From contig JAHELJ010000015.1 in NCBI GenBank assembly GCA_024644235.1, positions 35,353 through 99,352 of the forward strand: a DNA stretch of 64,000 nt. The letters are read 5' to 3'. Shown here one piece after another: positions 38,789-48,853 of the stretch. A model generated the notes under the pieces. It was not told where the DNA came from. It made no database searches and saw only the letters and a program-made list of their open reading frames with translations. Source of the DNA: Lewinellaceae bacterium. Its GTDB lineage: Bacteria > Bacteroidota > Bacteroidia > Chitinophagales > Saprospiraceae. The stretch's first letter is position 1. Each line of letters begins with the position of its first letter. Position numbers and translations under genes: made by a program.

Positions 38789-38897
38789 GTCAAAATTGTG
38801 ATCCCTTTTGATTTTGATACTTTAAGTTAAATGAGGCTTTAACGTAACATACTCAAACCAAGGCTCCGAAATTTACGATTTCGGAGCCTTTTTTTTT
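38789..38897 (+). ncRNA. Putative small RNA 2 (about 108 nt)
   Basis: The second of two tandem units. It shares with unit 1 the block from CATTGTCAAAATTGTGATCCC through TTTAAGTTAAATGAGGCTTTAAC almost without change, and diverges between it and the terminator. The terminator sequence itself differs but keeps its stem, as expected for selection on RNA structure. It stops 24 nt before the convergent TlpA-like gene. No coding capacity was seen. Confidence 0.55.
38861..38897 (+). terminator. Intrinsic terminator of small RNA 2
   Basis: AGGCTCCGAAAT-TTACG-ATTTCGGAGCCT, a perfect 12-bp stem followed by eight T. Compared with terminator 1, paired positions differ in a compensatory way. Confidence 0.85.
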
Positions 38898-38920
38898 GCC
38901 CATTTAAGAGAGGTACAGCA

Positions 38921-39439
38921 TTATTTAGATAAGGCCTGCATCTCCTGCTCCAGTTCAATCTCGTCACCTGGCAGGTACCCTGAATGTGAGTACACAATCT
39001 TTCCATTGCGATCCAGTAAAATAGTATGGGGGACGGTTTGAAAATTTAGTGCTCGCATCAGATTTTGGTTGGGATCAATGAAAATCTGGTAGGGCCAGCC
39101 TTTCTCCACTACCATTGGCTTTACCCGGGCCATTGCACGGGCATTGTCGACAGAGATAGCAATCAATTCAACGTTGTATTCTTCTTGCCATTCAGTATAA
39201 ACATCGGCGATGGCATCCAACTCTTTTTTACAAGGTGAACACCAGGTAGCCCAGAAACTGAGAATGGTAAGTTGATTAGATTTGACCACCTCAGTCAGAG
39301 TCACCTTTTTATTCTCAAGGTTTCGTAGCTCCACATCTGGGAGAGATACCTGCCCAAATATCAGCGAGTATGGAAGGGCTAAAAACCCCAGAACTATAAT
39401 TCGGACAAGAACTATCATTTTTTCGCGTTTCTTATACAT
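38921..39439 (-). CDS. TlpA-like thioredoxin-fold protein
   Basis: A 172-residue exported thioredoxin of the TlpA/AhpC-like type. A signal peptide or anchor (about residues 8-29) leads to the domain, with active site WATWCSPC (Cys67 and Cys70) and cis-Pro in QTVPHTILLD. It would reduce or transfer disulphides in the periplasm. It is divergent from the DUF6029-Omp28 pair, whose second protein also carries a CxxC thioredoxin-like motif. The ATG at 39439 was used; ATG 39418 is equally possible. Confidence 0.9.
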   Translation of the reverse strand: MYKKREKMIVLVRIIVLGFLALPYSLIFGQVSLPDVELRNLENKKVTLTEVVKSNQLTILSFWATWCSPCKKELDAIADVYTEWQEEYNVELIAISVDNARAMARVKPMVVEKGWPYQIFIDPNQNLMRALNFQTVPHTILLDRNGKIVYSHSGYLPGDEIELEQEMQALSK

Positions 39440-39560
39440 TAAATTTCAACATAAACTGTTTTAGAAGGTATTTGGGTGCAATTTTTGCTAAAAATACTGG
39501 CAAAAGGTGTAATGCAGGTATGTGGGCCGGCCTTTTAACGCCTTAATAACGAATGTATTC

Positions 39561-41192
39561 ATGTCCATAGTTTCTCGAGTCATTGCTGCTCTCGCAATCT
39601 GGATGTTTCTTGCCTCACCATCCCTCACACAAGAGGAATCTGAGCTGTCAGGTTCCCTGCAACTTACAGGTAATGTTTTTCTCGAGGACACCAGGATTGG
39701 GGCTACGGGGACGCCACAGTATGATCACCAATTATTTGGAGCAGAGTCATGGTTGGATCTGAGCTATCGCATCAAAGGATTTGATATCGGGGTGAGATTT
39801 GATCTGTTTCAAAACAGTAATCTTCTCAATCCCAATGATTCGTATTCGGCTCAAGGCTTTGGCAGATGGTATGTGACTAAGACCATCGGTAGATTGGCCC
39901 TTAGTGCTGGATATCTTTACGATCAAATAGGAAGCGGGATTATCTTCAGGGCTTATGAGGAACGACCATTGTTGATCGATAATGCTTTATACGGTCTCTC
40001 GACCAAGTACGATTTCAATGAAAATTGGAGTATAAAAGGACTGATAGGGAAACAAAAGAATTTGTTTGGTTCATATGACAGTGGCATCAAAGCTGTACAA
40101 GTCGAGGGATATCTTACGATAGGGAAAAATGGGCTATCTTCTATGGTGCCAGGGATCGGCCTGGTGAATAGGACCTGGTCTGATGATCAAGTAAATCAAT
40201 TGATCAACACAGTACGTTTATATACTCCGCAAGATAGTATTGGGCTGTTTTACAATAGCTGGGCTTTTACGGTTTACAATACATTGTCGCTCGGTCCCGC
40301 GTCTCTCTACACTGAGGCTGCCTTCAAGCACAATGATGTCTACTTTGATCCAGAGAGCCAGAGAACACTTTATAGTGGAGGCACTACACTGGGTCGGTTT
40401 CGAAATGATCCGGGATCGGTTTTCTATGGTTCATTGAGTGTTGGAACCCGTGGTCTGGGTATTACTCTTGAGTATAAGCGTACCGAAGATTTCGATTTTA
40501 GAGCGGACCCCTTTGCTGCATTGAATAGAGGCCTAATAAATTATTTACCGCCGATGGCGCGGCTCAATACATTTCGCCTGAAAGGAAGATATACTCCAAG
40601 TACCCAGAGTATTTCGGAACGGGCAATTGAAATGGAGATTAGATATGGGCTTTCCAAGAAGTGGAAACTGGTACAGTATTTTTCTGACGTACGGACTTTA
40701 CAGGGAGATTTACTTTATCGTGAATTTGACAACGAGATAACTTTTCGCCGATCATCAGCTTTACAGGTCATCTTTGGTATTCAAGCTCAGCAATACAACC
40801 AGAGCATATTTGAAGGTAAGGCGGGAGTACCCATGGTCGAAACGGTGGTTCCTTATATTGAGTGGTTCAGTCGTATTTCGAGAAGTAAGTCAATACGGGT
40901 AGAGTTTCAGTATATGAGTTCACAGCAAGATTTTGGTGGGTGGATGTTTGGCTTGTTGGAGTACAGTATTGCTCCCAAATGGTCTTTTGCACTCTCAGAT
41001 ATGTATAATATCAGTCCGGAGAAAACGGATGATCTACATTATCCCAGAATAGATGTGGTCTTTAGTCGCCGTTCAAACAGATATAGCTTCAGCTACGTTA
41101 AACAAGTGGAAGGAGTGATCTGTGCAGGAGGTATTTGCCGACTGGAACCTGCCTTCAGCGGCTTTAAATTATCATTGTCATCAATTTTTTAG
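39561..41192 (+). CDS. DUF6029 family outer-membrane-like protein
   Basis: A 543-residue exported protein with a signal peptide and a long series of amphipathic strands (LDLSYRIKGFDIGVRFDLFQN, then RFKGRYTPS-like strands) ending YSFSYVKQVEGVICAGGICRLEPAFSGFKLSLSSIF, a C-terminal aromatic as in outer-membrane barrels. This matches DUF6029. The family's role is unknown. ATG 39561 was preferred to an upstream GTG. It is followed 1 nt later by the Omp28-like gene. Confidence 0.85.
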   Translation: MSIVSRVIAALAIWMFLASPSLTQEESELSGSLQLTGNVFLEDTRIGATGTPQYDHQLFGAESWLDLSYRIKGFDIGVRFDLFQNSNLLNPNDSYSAQGFGRWYVTKTIGRLALSAGYLYDQIGSGIIFRAYEERPLLIDNALYGLSTKYDFNENWSIKGLIGKQKNLFGSYDSGIKAVQVEGYLTIGKNGLSSMVPGIGLVNRTWSDDQVNQLINTVRLYTPQDSIGLFYNSWAFTVYNTLSLGPASLYTEAAFKHNDVYFDPESQRTLYSGGTTLGRFRNDPGSVFYGSLSVGTRGLGITLEYKRTEDFDFRADPFAALNRGLINYLPPMARLNTFRLKGRYTPSTQSISERAIEMEIRYGLSKKWKLVQYFSDVRTLQGDLLYREFDNEITFRRSSALQVIFGIQAQQYNQSIFEGKAGVPMVETVVPYIEWFSRISRSKSIRVEFQYMSSQQDFGGWMFGLLEYSIAPKWSFALSDMYNISPEKTDDLHYPRIDVVFSRRSNRYSFSYVKQVEGVICAGGICRLEPAFSGFKLSLSSIF

Positions 41193-41193
41193 A

Positions 41194-42030
41194 ATGAGAC
41201 ATATTTTATGGGGATTACTATTATTGACCGGACTGACATCGTGTGATGAAAATCAGCCCACCTATACCCTGGCACGTCCGGAACCCGGAGAAAAGAATGT
41301 CTTAGTGGAAGAGTTCTCAGGAGCTCGCTGCCCCAATTGTCCCCAAGGCACCGAAGCCCTTGAAGAGTTGAGGTCAATATATGGTTCGAACCTCATCATT
41401 ATGACCGTTCACGCTGGTGATTTCGCATTTCCATATGAAGACAGCAAGTTCGATTTTGCGACTCAACACGGGGATGACCTGATTACACTACTAGGTAATC
41501 CGATCGGATATCCATCGGCGGTGGTGGACAGGAGAAAGCCCGAAGGGGCCAATGTTTTTCAGCAATTTTCTTCAAAATGGTCAAGTTCCATTGTCGACGC
41601 CTTGAACGAACCGCTCATTGTGGATCTGGATCAATCTATCGAATTTGATCCCGATACCCGTGAGCTTACAGTTCAGATTAGTTTGCTCCCCCTTGAAGAT
41701 ATTGATGAACCACTAGACCTTTGCATAGCACTGTTGGAGGACAATATCGTTGACCCCCAGGCCGATCGAGCAGCGCCCACTGGGGTGGTGAAAGATTATC
41801 TTCATAAAAATGTATTGCGAACCTATCTGACACCTGTTGATGGAGATGAAATAGCGACATCGTTTGATGCTTTTAAGGGGATGCTTCGCAACTACAAATT
41901 TACCCTGCCACTGGAAGATGGTTGGTGGAAGGCCCGTGATTGCAAGGTCGTATCTTTCATAAGCCGTGGATCAACGTCTGGAGGTGATTTGCGAGTCCTA
42001 CAATGTGTCGAATCGAAGATCGGACAGTGA
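41194..42030 (+). CDS. Omp28-related thioredoxin-like lipoprotein
   Basis: A 278-residue lipoprotein (lipobox with Cys17: GLTSC) of the Omp28-related group. A thioredoxin-like region contains EEFSGARCPNCPQGTEAL (Cys46 and Cys49, CxxC), LIIMTVHAGDF and GYPSAVVDRR (cis-Pro region), followed by a beta-rich C-terminal domain. It is probably attached to the outer membrane. ATG 41194 begins 1 nt after the DUF6029 stop; the two are cotranscribed. Function unknown, redox role inferred. Confidence 0.87.
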   Translation: MRHILWGLLLLTGLTSCDENQPTYTLARPEPGEKNVLVEEFSGARCPNCPQGTEALEELRSIYGSNLIIMTVHAGDFAFPYEDSKFDFATQHGDDLITLLGNPIGYPSAVVDRRKPEGANVFQQFSSKWSSSIVDALNEPLIVDLDQSIEFDPDTRELTVQISLLPLEDIDEPLDLCIALLEDNIVDPQADRAAPTGVVKDYLHKNVLRTYLTPVDGDEIATSFDAFKGMLRNYKFTLPLEDGWWKARDCKVVSFISRGSTSGGDLRVLQCVESKIGQ

Positions 42031-42075
42031 TTCTTTTACCTTGTGTCTACCGAAATTTTCAACACTGAGGATTCT

Positions 42076-42083
42076 TATCTTTG
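42076..42083 (+). promoter_or_regulatory. -7 box of pheT
   Basis: TATCTTTG, full match to TAnnTTTG, lies 25 nt before the pheT ATG. The -33 box is not clear. Predicted leader about 20 nt. Confidence 0.5.
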
Positions 42084-42108
42084 CTGGCTCATTAGATTCT
42101 ATTTGTGA

Positions 42109-44550
42109 ATGAAGATTTCATTGGACTGGTTGTCTCAATACATCACTGATTTGCCAGATGTGAGTCAACTTACAGATATTCTGACGGAGATCGGTCTTGA
42201 AGTAGAGGGCGTCGAAAAGATTGCATCTATTCCTGGTGGGCTAAAGGGAGTGGTGATTGGTCAAGTGAAGGAGACGGCTAAACATCCCAATGCAGATCGT
42301 CTTTCGGTGAATAAAGTTGATATTGGAGAAGAGGAACTCTTGAATATCGTTTGTGGTGCTCCCAACGTAGCAGCAGGTCAAAAGGTGCTGGTCGCCCCTG
42401 TCGGCACTACTCTCTACGATGCAGAGGGCAAGTCCTGGACAATTAAGAAAAGCAAGATCCGAGGCGAGGTTTCGGAAGGGATGATTTGTGCTGAGGATGA
42501 ATTAGGGATAGGCTCTGACCATTCTGGTATCATGGTCCTTCCAGACTCCGCTCAAATCGGTATGTGGGCGAGTGATCACTTTCAAGTGACAGAAGATGTT
42601 GTATTTGACATTGGTTTGACACCGAACCGGTCCGATGCTACATCACATTTTGGTGTGGCTAGTGATCTTTCAGCGGCATTATCCATTAATCACGGGCATA
42701 ATGGGAAGGTTTCGCCACCGTCAGTCGATGCATTTAACGATTCCAATCCTCAAATTGACATTTCTGTAGAGGTATTGAACCATGAGGCTTGCCCCCGATA
42801 TGCCGGAGTGGTGATCAAGGACATTCATATCAAGGAATCACCACGATGGATGAAAGATCGGTTGGAAGCCGTGGGAGTAAGATCGATTAACAATGTGGTC
42901 GATATTACAAATTATGTTTTGTATGAACTTGGACAGCCACTTCACGCCTTCGATCTTGAGAAGATAGGTGGTAACAAAATAATTGTCCGAACACTTCCGG
43001 AGGGTACCAAATTCACAACCTTAGATGAGCAAGAAAGGTCTCTTGGTGAGGAGGATCTGATGATATGCGATGGTCAGTCTTCGGGGATGTGCATTGGTGG
43101 GGTTTTTGGGGGAAGACGATCCGGGGTTACTGAGGGGACAACCGCAATCTTTCTCGAGTCGGCTCATTTCTCGCCGAAATGGATCAGAAGGACTGCCAGT
43201 CGACATGGATTAAACACTGACGCATCCAGGACATTTGAAAAGGGCAGCGATCCTAATGTGTGTGTTGTCGCTTTAAAGCGGGCGGCAATGCTGTTGGAGA
43301 AGTACGCAGAGGGTAAGGTCGCTTCAAAAATCATCGACGTTTATCCGCAACCTATCGAACCGGTTGCGGTTCGACTGAGATACGAAAGACTGAATCGGTT
43401 GGTTGGCTCTCAAATCCCTCCCGGGGCAGTCAAGGAGATCTTGTCGGCACTTAAAATGTCAATCACTATAGAAGATGAAGCCAGTATTACCGTAGAAGTG
43501 CCCACCAACAAGACAGATGTCACGCGTGAGGCTGACCTTATCGAAGAGGTCTTACGGATATATGGATTCAATAGAGTTCCGCTACCAAGTAAAATGAGCA
43601 TAAGTGCTGCTACGACAAAAAGACCAGATCCCATCCACCTAAGGAACCAGGTTGCAGACTACCTGGTTGCTATGGGGTTTCATGAAATGATGGGCATGTC
43701 TATAGTAGACAATCGGTACTTCGAAGGTATTGTTGAGATACCAGAGGAAGATCTGGTCCGTATCAACAACACGAGTAATGTCCAGGTGGAAGTGATGCGT
43801 CCTACGATGTTGTTAAGCGCACTGGAGACGATTCTTCATAATCAGAACAGGCAACAAACAAACTTGCGATTATTTGAATTTGGTCATACTTACCGCAAGA
43901 GAGCTTCTGAATACATCGAAAAGCATCACTTGACAATCACTTGCACCGGATGGGAGGCTGAATCATGGTTAAGTGCCCCGGATGAAGATCCCAATCACCC
44001 TTATTTTGCGCTGAAGTCGATCGTGGAGAATGTATTGCAGATTGCAGGCCTGAAGCATCTGACTCCTCTCGAGGTTTCTAGCGATTCTATGCAATTTGGA
44101 TTGCAATATCAGTCGTCTGGTGGGGAACCATTCGTGACCATGGGCAGAGTATCAAAGGATTTTTGTCAAAGGATTGATGTCCGTGGAGCTGTGTTTCACG
44201 CTGATTTTGATTGGCATTTACTGGTAGACAGGAACAAAGTAGACCAAATCATCATGGAACAAGTGAGTAAATACCCGACGCTGCGGAGAGACCTGGCACT
44301 GGTAGTGGATCAAAGCATGACTTTTGAGGCCATCAAATCCCTCATACTGAGGGAGCAACAATTGGTGAAAGATGTGAATTTGTTTGATGTTTATATTGAT
44401 GACAAAGTGATCGGATCCGGCAAAAAATCCTATGCTGTAAGTCTCATTCTAGGTGATGAAAATATGACCCTATCGGACAAGGAAGTTGATGAAGCCATGA
44501 ATTCTTTGTTGTCTACATTGGAGAAAGAACTGAACGCTAAGCTGCGCTAG
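42109..44550 (+). CDS. pheT: Phenylalanyl-tRNA synthetase beta subunit
   Basis: An 813-residue subunit of the alpha2-beta2 PheRS. Domains in order: N-terminal B1, EMAP-like tRNA-binding domain (GVVIGQVKETAKHPNADRLS), B3/B4 editing domain, B5 domain, catalytic-like core (RPTMLLSALETILHNQNR), and C-terminal FDX-ACB domain (VSKYPTLRRDLALVVDQ). Complete and of normal length. The partner pheS is not in the window, which is common in this phylum. Confidence 0.97.
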   Translation: MKISLDWLSQYITDLPDVSQLTDILTEIGLEVEGVEKIASIPGGLKGVVIGQVKETAKHPNADRLSVNKVDIGEEELLNIVCGAPNVAAGQKVLVAPVGTTLYDAEGKSWTIKKSKIRGEVSEGMICAEDELGIGSDHSGIMVLPDSAQIGMWASDHFQVTEDVVFDIGLTPNRSDATSHFGVASDLSAALSINHGHNGKVSPPSVDAFNDSNPQIDISVEVLNHEACPRYAGVVIKDIHIKESPRWMKDRLEAVGVRSINNVVDITNYVLYELGQPLHAFDLEKIGGNKIIVRTLPEGTKFTTLDEQERSLGEEDLMICDGQSSGMCIGGVFGGRRSGVTEGTTAIFLESAHFSPKWIRRTASRHGLNTDASRTFEKGSDPNVCVVALKRAAMLLEKYAEGKVASKIIDVYPQPIEPVAVRLRYERLNRLVGSQIPPGAVKEILSALKMSITIEDEASITVEVPTNKTDVTREADLIEEVLRIYGFNRVPLPSKMSISAATTKRPDPIHLRNQVADYLVAMGFHEMMGMSIVDNRYFEGIVEIPEEDLVRINNTSNVQVEVMRPTMLLSALETILHNQNRQQTNLRLFEFGHTYRKRASEYIEKHHLTITCTGWEAESWLSAPDEDPNHPYFALKSIVENVLQIAGLKHLTPLEVSSDSMQFGLQYQSSGGEPFVTMGRVSKDFCQRIDVRGAVFHADFDWHLLVDRNKVDQIIMEQVSKYPTLRRDLALVVDQSMTFEAIKSLILREQQLVKDVNLFDVYIDDKVIGSGKKSYAVSLILGDENMTLSDKEVDEAMNSLLSTLEKELNAKLR

Positions 44551-44594
44551 AATTTATTTTTAAATTGAAGGCCAAACTGACTATATTTGAAGCT

Positions 44595-44885
44595 ATGCAA
44601 GACATGCTACTCAAACTCTCCGGCCTTGAAGAAAAGGTGTTGCAGTTAGTGGAGAAGGTGGAGTACCTCAAGAAGGAGAATCTTATGTTGATTGAGGAGA
44701 ATGTCAGCTTAAAACAAGAAGTTGAAAAATATAGAGTGGGAACGGCTGGAGTTCGTGAAAACTTCAAGGATAGAAGGGATGGAACAGTGATTCATATGCA
44801 GACTCAGTCGGAGCATTTGAGGAGAGAATTGGATAAATATATCGTCGAAATCGACAAGTGCATTGAGTTGATCAATAATATGTAA
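44595..44885 (+). CDS. Small coiled-coil protein upstream of zapA
   Basis: A 96-residue, mostly helical protein (LKLSGLEEKVLQLVEKVEYL, then KKENLMLIEENVSLKQEVEK) predicted as a coiled coil. Placement between pheT and zapA is conserved in Bacteroidota, where this small protein resembles ZapB-like division factors. That function is inference. Its stop overlaps the zapA start (TAATG). ATG 44595 was preferred to TTG 44565. Confidence 0.75.
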   Translation: MQDMLLKLSGLEEKVLQLVEKVEYLKKENLMLIEENVSLKQEVEKYRVGTAGVRENFKDRRDGTVIHMQTQSEHLRRELDKYIVEIDKCIELINNM

Positions 44886-45175
44886 TGGGAGACGATCTCA
44901 AAAGCATGCAAGTTTTCATATCGGGTAGATCCTACCCGTTAAAAGTCAAGGATGGAGAACAGGCCGTGATCCAAAATGTAGTGGACGAACTGGCCGAGAA
45001 GATCCGCGATTTTCAACTCACATATGTCAATAAAGACAAGCAGGATTGTCTAGCAATGGCCCTGCTGACTTACGCCGTCGACAATCATCGGCTTCGCCAA
45101 AGTGCATCCTCTCTCCAGGTCTTGTCAGAGAAAGTAGACAAGATCGATTTGTTGCTAAATGAAGCGCTAGTCTAG
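44885..45175 (+). CDS. zapA: Cell division protein ZapA
   Basis: A 96-residue ZapA, which bundles FtsZ protofilaments at the division ring. The N-terminus [20 protein letters not shown] and helical [15 protein letters not shown] are typical. Starts on the last A of the previous stop. Confidence 0.88.
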   Translation: MGDDLKSMQVFISGRSYPLKVKDGEQAVIQNVVDELAEKIRDFQLTYVNKDKQDCLAMALLTYAVDNHRLRQSASSLQVLSEKVDKIDLLLNEALV

Positions 45176-45181
45176 CATTTC

Positions 45182-45231
45182 GGAAGCCAGACTTCCCACC
45201 TGGATCATTCATCTGCCGAGAGCGGATGAAT
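45182..45231. other. Two hairpins between zapA and rny
   Basis: GGAAG-CCAGA-CTTCC (45182-45196) and ATTCATCTGC-CGAGA-GCGGATGAAT (45207-45231, 10 bp with one T-G) stand in the 82-nt gap. The second is followed by TATTTATTAATT, so it may end the pheT-zapA transcript or shape the rny leader. I do not see the length or central bulge of a 6S RNA. Confidence 0.4.
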
Positions 45232-45257
45232 ATTTATTAATTATAAACTTAGACATT

Positions 45258-46919
45258 ATGGAATGGCTATTAAATGGTGCAATTGGTATTGTTGGTGGTG
45301 TAATATTAGGTTTTTTGACTGTCGGCTTAATGTTTAGACGATCGAATCAGAAAAAAATTGAGGAGATTAATAAGAAAGCCGACCTCGTTGTCCAGGAGGC
45401 TCGATTGACAGCTAAGCGTATGGTGGACGAAGCTGAAACCAAAGCTGAGAAGATTGTAAGCAAAGCAGAGAGCAGGAACGAAAAAATCAAACAAAGAAAA
45501 ATCCAGGAAGCAAAGGAAAAGTTCAATAACCTGAAAGCTCAATACGAGGAGATCAAGACACAGCATAAACTTGAGCTGAAGGACCGGGAGATGGATGTGT
45601 TAAACAAAGAGAAAGAGATAGGAAAACAGCTAGAGGATTTTAATGCCAGGGTAGAAGCTGTGGAACAGCAGGAAGTGGAGAATAAGACAATTCGTGAAAA
45701 TCTGGAAAAGCAATTGAAGATTGTGGCGAGGCGGAAAGAGGAGTTGGCAGAGGCCAATGAGAAGCAGATACAGGAATTGGAGAATATTGCCCGAATGAGC
45801 GAATCAGATGCAAAGGAAAAGCTAATCGAGGCAGTAAAGGCAAAGTCAGAGACAGAGGCAATGGCTGTGGTCAAGAAGACTTTGGAGCAAGCTAAGGCTA
45901 ATGCAAACAAGGAAGCAAAAAAGATCGTGATCCAGTCGATTCAGAGGATGTGTGCTGAATATACCATTGAAAACACGGTCACTGTATTTAATCTCGATTC
46001 TGATGATATCAAAGGTCAGATTATTGGACGTGAAGGTCGAAACATCAGAGCTCTGGAAGCAGCTACTGGAGCAGAGATTGTAGTAGATGATACCCCGGAA
46101 GCAATTGTGATATCCAGTTTTGATCCAATAAGGCGGGAACTTTGCCGCCTGGCATTGAAAAGACTGGTGGCAGACGGAAGAATTCACCCCGCCAGAATTG
46201 AAGAAATTGTCACAAAGACACGAAAACAACTGGAAGAGCAGATTATCGAAATCGGTGAGCGCACTGTCATAGAGTTGGACATCCATGGTTTAGATCCCAG
46301 TTTGGTTCGGATGGTGGGCAGAATGCGATTTCGATCCTCGTATGGTCAAAATTTGCTGAAGCACTCGATTGAGACTGCTAATCTCTGCGCTATCATGACT
46401 GCAGAACTTGGTCTCAGTAAGAAGCAAGCAAAGTTGGCCAAACGCGCTGGTTTGTTACACGATATTGGAAAAGTGGCAGAGGAGGAGACAGAATTGTCAC
46501 ATGCCATTTTGGGGATGCAAATGTGTGAGAAACTGCGTGAGCACCCCGCCGTGTGTAATGCAGTAGGTGCACATCATGATGAAATCGAAATGAACAACAT
46601 TATTTCACCAATAGTTCAAGCATGTGATGCAATTTCAGGTGCTCGTCCTGGTGCCCGAAGGGAGATTCTGGAAAGTTATATGAAAAGGATCGGAGAGCTG
46701 GAAGAATTAGCCATGAGCTACGATGGGGTTCAGAAGGCATTTGCCATGCAGGCTGGCCGTGAACTGAGAGTCATCGTCGAAAGTGAGAAAGTCTCAGATG
46801 AATATGCAGATGATCTCAGCTTTATGATTTCGCAGAAGATTCAGGATGAGATGCAATATCCCGGACAGATAAAAGTGACCGTGATTCGGGAAAAGAGAGC
46901 AGTCAGTGTGGCCAAGTAG
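45258..46919 (+). CDS. rny: Ribonuclease Y
   Basis: A 553-residue membrane-anchored endoribonuclease that starts mRNA decay. Domains: N-terminal membrane helix (residues about 3-25), long coiled coil (about 30-230), KH domain ([22 protein letters not shown]), and HD domain (LLHDIGKV with GAHHDE) near residues 395-440. All motifs are present and the length is slightly above the usual 515-520. Confidence 0.95.
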   Translation: MEWLLNGAIGIVGGVILGFLTVGLMFRRSNQKKIEEINKKADLVVQEARLTAKRMVDEAETKAEKIVSKAESRNEKIKQRKIQEAKEKFNNLKAQYEEIKTQHKLELKDREMDVLNKEKEIGKQLEDFNARVEAVEQQEVENKTIRENLEKQLKIVARRKEELAEANEKQIQELENIARMSESDAKEKLIEAVKAKSETEAMAVVKKTLEQAKANANKEAKKIVIQSIQRMCAEYTIENTVTVFNLDSDDIKGQIIGREGRNIRALEAATGAEIVVDDTPEAIVISSFDPIRRELCRLALKRLVADGRIHPARIEEIVTKTRKQLEEQIIEIGERTVIELDIHGLDPSLVRMVGRMRFRSSYGQNLLKHSIETANLCAIMTAELGLSKKQAKLAKRAGLLHDIGKVAEEETELSHAILGMQMCEKLREHPAVCNAVGAHHDEIEMNNIISPIVQACDAISGARPGARREILESYMKRIGELEELAMSYDGVQKAFAMQAGRELRVIVESEKVSDEYADDLSFMISQKIQDEMQYPGQIKVTVIREKRAVSVAK

Positions 46920-46925
46920 ACCAGA

Positions 46926-48845
46926 TTAGATCTCGCTTGTCACCAGATCAATGAATTGCTCGGGAGTTGAGGATCCCTGATCCCCTTCACCTTGCCTCCG
47001 CACGGAAACGGATCCACTTTCTTGTTCCTTTTCCCCGACGATCAACATGTATGGTACTTTGGACAATTCAGTATCTCTGATTTTCTTGCCAACTGATTCG
47101 GTACGGTCATCTATGTAACCTCTAAGGCCGGCCATTTCGAGTTGCTTTAATACACTCTGGGCAAAGGGTATGTATTGATCACTTATCGGCAAGATGGCAA
47201 ACTGATCTGGTGTGATCCACAAAGGAAATTTACCACCTGTGTGTTCAATAAGCACACCTACAAACCTTTCCATGGAGCCAAAAGGTGCACGATGAATCAT
47301 AATAGGCCGGTGCGATGCATTGTCGGATCCGATATATTCCAGTTCAAATCGTTCGGGCAAATTATAGTCTACCTGAATTGTTCCCAACTGCCAGCTTCTG
47401 CCTAGTGCATCCTTGACCATGAAATCCAGCTTGGGTCCATAAAATGCAGCTTCACCAAGTTCAACTACTGTTTCAAGCCCCACCTCATCAGCAGCCTCCT
47501 GAATCATCTTTTCTGCTCTGTCCCAGTTTTCATCTGATCCGATGTATTTCTCTTTTTGTTCAGGATCTCGCAAGGAAACTTGTGCAGTGAAATTCTCAAA
47601 GCTCAATTTTTTGAGAACGTGCATGGTCAGGTCAAGCACGTCGAGAAACTCATTCTTCAATTGGTCTGGGGTACAGAAGATGTGGGCATCGTCAACTGTG
47701 AAGCTTCTTACTCGTGTGAGTCCATGCAATTCACCACTTTGCTCATAACGGTATACAGTCCCAAATTCGGCAATTCTCACCGGCAACTCCCGGTACGATC
47801 TGGGTCGATGCCCATAGATCTCGCAGTGATGGGGGCAGTTCATAGGCTTGAGAAAGAACTCTTCCGATTCGCGCGGAGTCTGTATTGGTTGAAAACTGTC
47901 CTGGCCATACTTTTCATAATGACCGGAAGTGATATACAATTCTTTCTTACCAATATGTGGGGTGATCACAGGAGTGTAGTTTCTCTTGAGCTGCTCTTCT
48001 TTTAAGAAATCTTCAAGTCTAGATCGAAGAGCTGTTCCCTTGGGCAGCCAGATCGGCAAACCGGCACCCACCTTTTCGGAAAACATAAATAGTTCCAGTT
48101 CGGCACCGAGTTTACGATGATCACGTTTTCGAGCTTCCTCCATGAGCTCGAGATACTCTTGCAGCTCCTTTTGTTTTGGGAAGGAAACCCCGTAAATCCT
48201 GGTAAGCATCTTGCGCTTTTCATCGCCGCGCCAGTAGGCTCCGGCAACATTTGTCAGTTTGATTGCTTTTATCTTTGAGGTATCCACCAAATGTGGCCCC
48301 TTGCAGAGATCAACGAAATCCCCCTGTTGATAGAAAGTAATCTGGCCATCCTCTAATTCTTCAATCAATTCAAGTTTGTACTCGTCACCTTTGGCTTCGA
48401 AGAATGATAAGGCCTCTGTTTTACTGACCTCTTTACGTTCATAATTGCTCTTTCTTTGAGCAAGCTCCTTCATCTTTTCCTCAATAGCCGGAAGATCTTC
48501 GAGGGAAATTTGACGATCTCCCAGATCTATGTCATAGTAAAAACCCGTTTCAATCGCTGGTCCAATCCCAAACTTTACTCCTGGATACAACACTTCAAGT
48601 GCTTCAGCAAGTAGGTGTGCCGACGAGTGCCAGAAGGTGGATTTGCCCCCCTTGTCATTCCAGGTAAGTAATTGCAGGCTAATATCTTTTTCGATTGGTC
48701 GGGTTGCATCGATAACTTCTCCGTTTACTTTTGCAGCCAGGACATTTCTTGCTAACCCTTCACTTATTGAAGCTGCAATGTCCAGGGCGGTGACACCTTT
48801 TTCATAGGATCGTACATTGCCGTCAGGGAATGTTACTTTGATCAT
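46926..48845 (-). CDS. thrS: Threonyl-tRNA synthetase
   Basis: A 639-residue class II synthetase. The TGS domain starts [20 protein letters not shown], the editing domain contains [11 protein letters not shown] and the second HxxxH partner, and the catalytic core contains [16 protein letters not shown]-like [20 protein letters not shown] and the C-terminal anticodon domain. The ATG at 48845 removes a TTG start 11 codons upstream. A hairpin lies in the short leader. infC, rpmI and rplT, which often follow thrS, are absent. Confidence 0.97.
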   Translation of the reverse strand: MIKVTFPDGNVRSYEKGVTALDIAASISEGLARNVLAAKVNGEVIDATRPIEKDISLQLLTWNDKGGKSTFWHSSAHLLAEALEVLYPGVKFGIGPAIETGFYYDIDLGDRQISLEDLPAIEEKMKELAQRKSNYERKEVSKTEALSFFEAKGDEYKLELIEELEDGQITFYQQGDFVDLCKGPHLVDTSKIKAIKLTNVAGAYWRGDEKRKMLTRIYGVSFPKQKELQEYLELMEEARKRDHRKLGAELELFMFSEKVGAGLPIWLPKGTALRSRLEDFLKEEQLKRNYTPVITPHIGKKELYITSGHYEKYGQDSFQPIQTPRESEEFFLKPMNCPHHCEIYGHRPRSYRELPVRIAEFGTVYRYEQSGELHGLTRVRSFTVDDAHIFCTPDQLKNEFLDVLDLTMHVLKKLSFENFTAQVSLRDPEQKEKYIGSDENWDRAEKMIQEAADEVGLETVVELGEAAFYGPKLDFMVKDALGRSWQLGTIQVDYNLPERFELEYIGSDNASHRPIMIHRAPFGSMERFVGVLIEHTGGKFPLWITPDQFAILPISDQYIPFAQSVLKQLEMAGLRGYIDDRTESVGKKIRDTELSKVPYMLIVGEKEQESGSVSVRRQGEGDQGSSTPEQFIDLVTSEI

Positions 48846-48853
48846 TTCGTGAA

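Noticed and set aside
45176..45257. 6S RNA gene between zapA and rny
   Set aside because: The 82-nt gap is too short and lacks the long rod with a central bubble.
45539..45910. Minus-strand Ser/Phe-rich frame
   Set aside because: Antisense reading of the rny coiled-coil codons (GAA, AAG), which gives Phe/Leu/Ser-rich artefacts.
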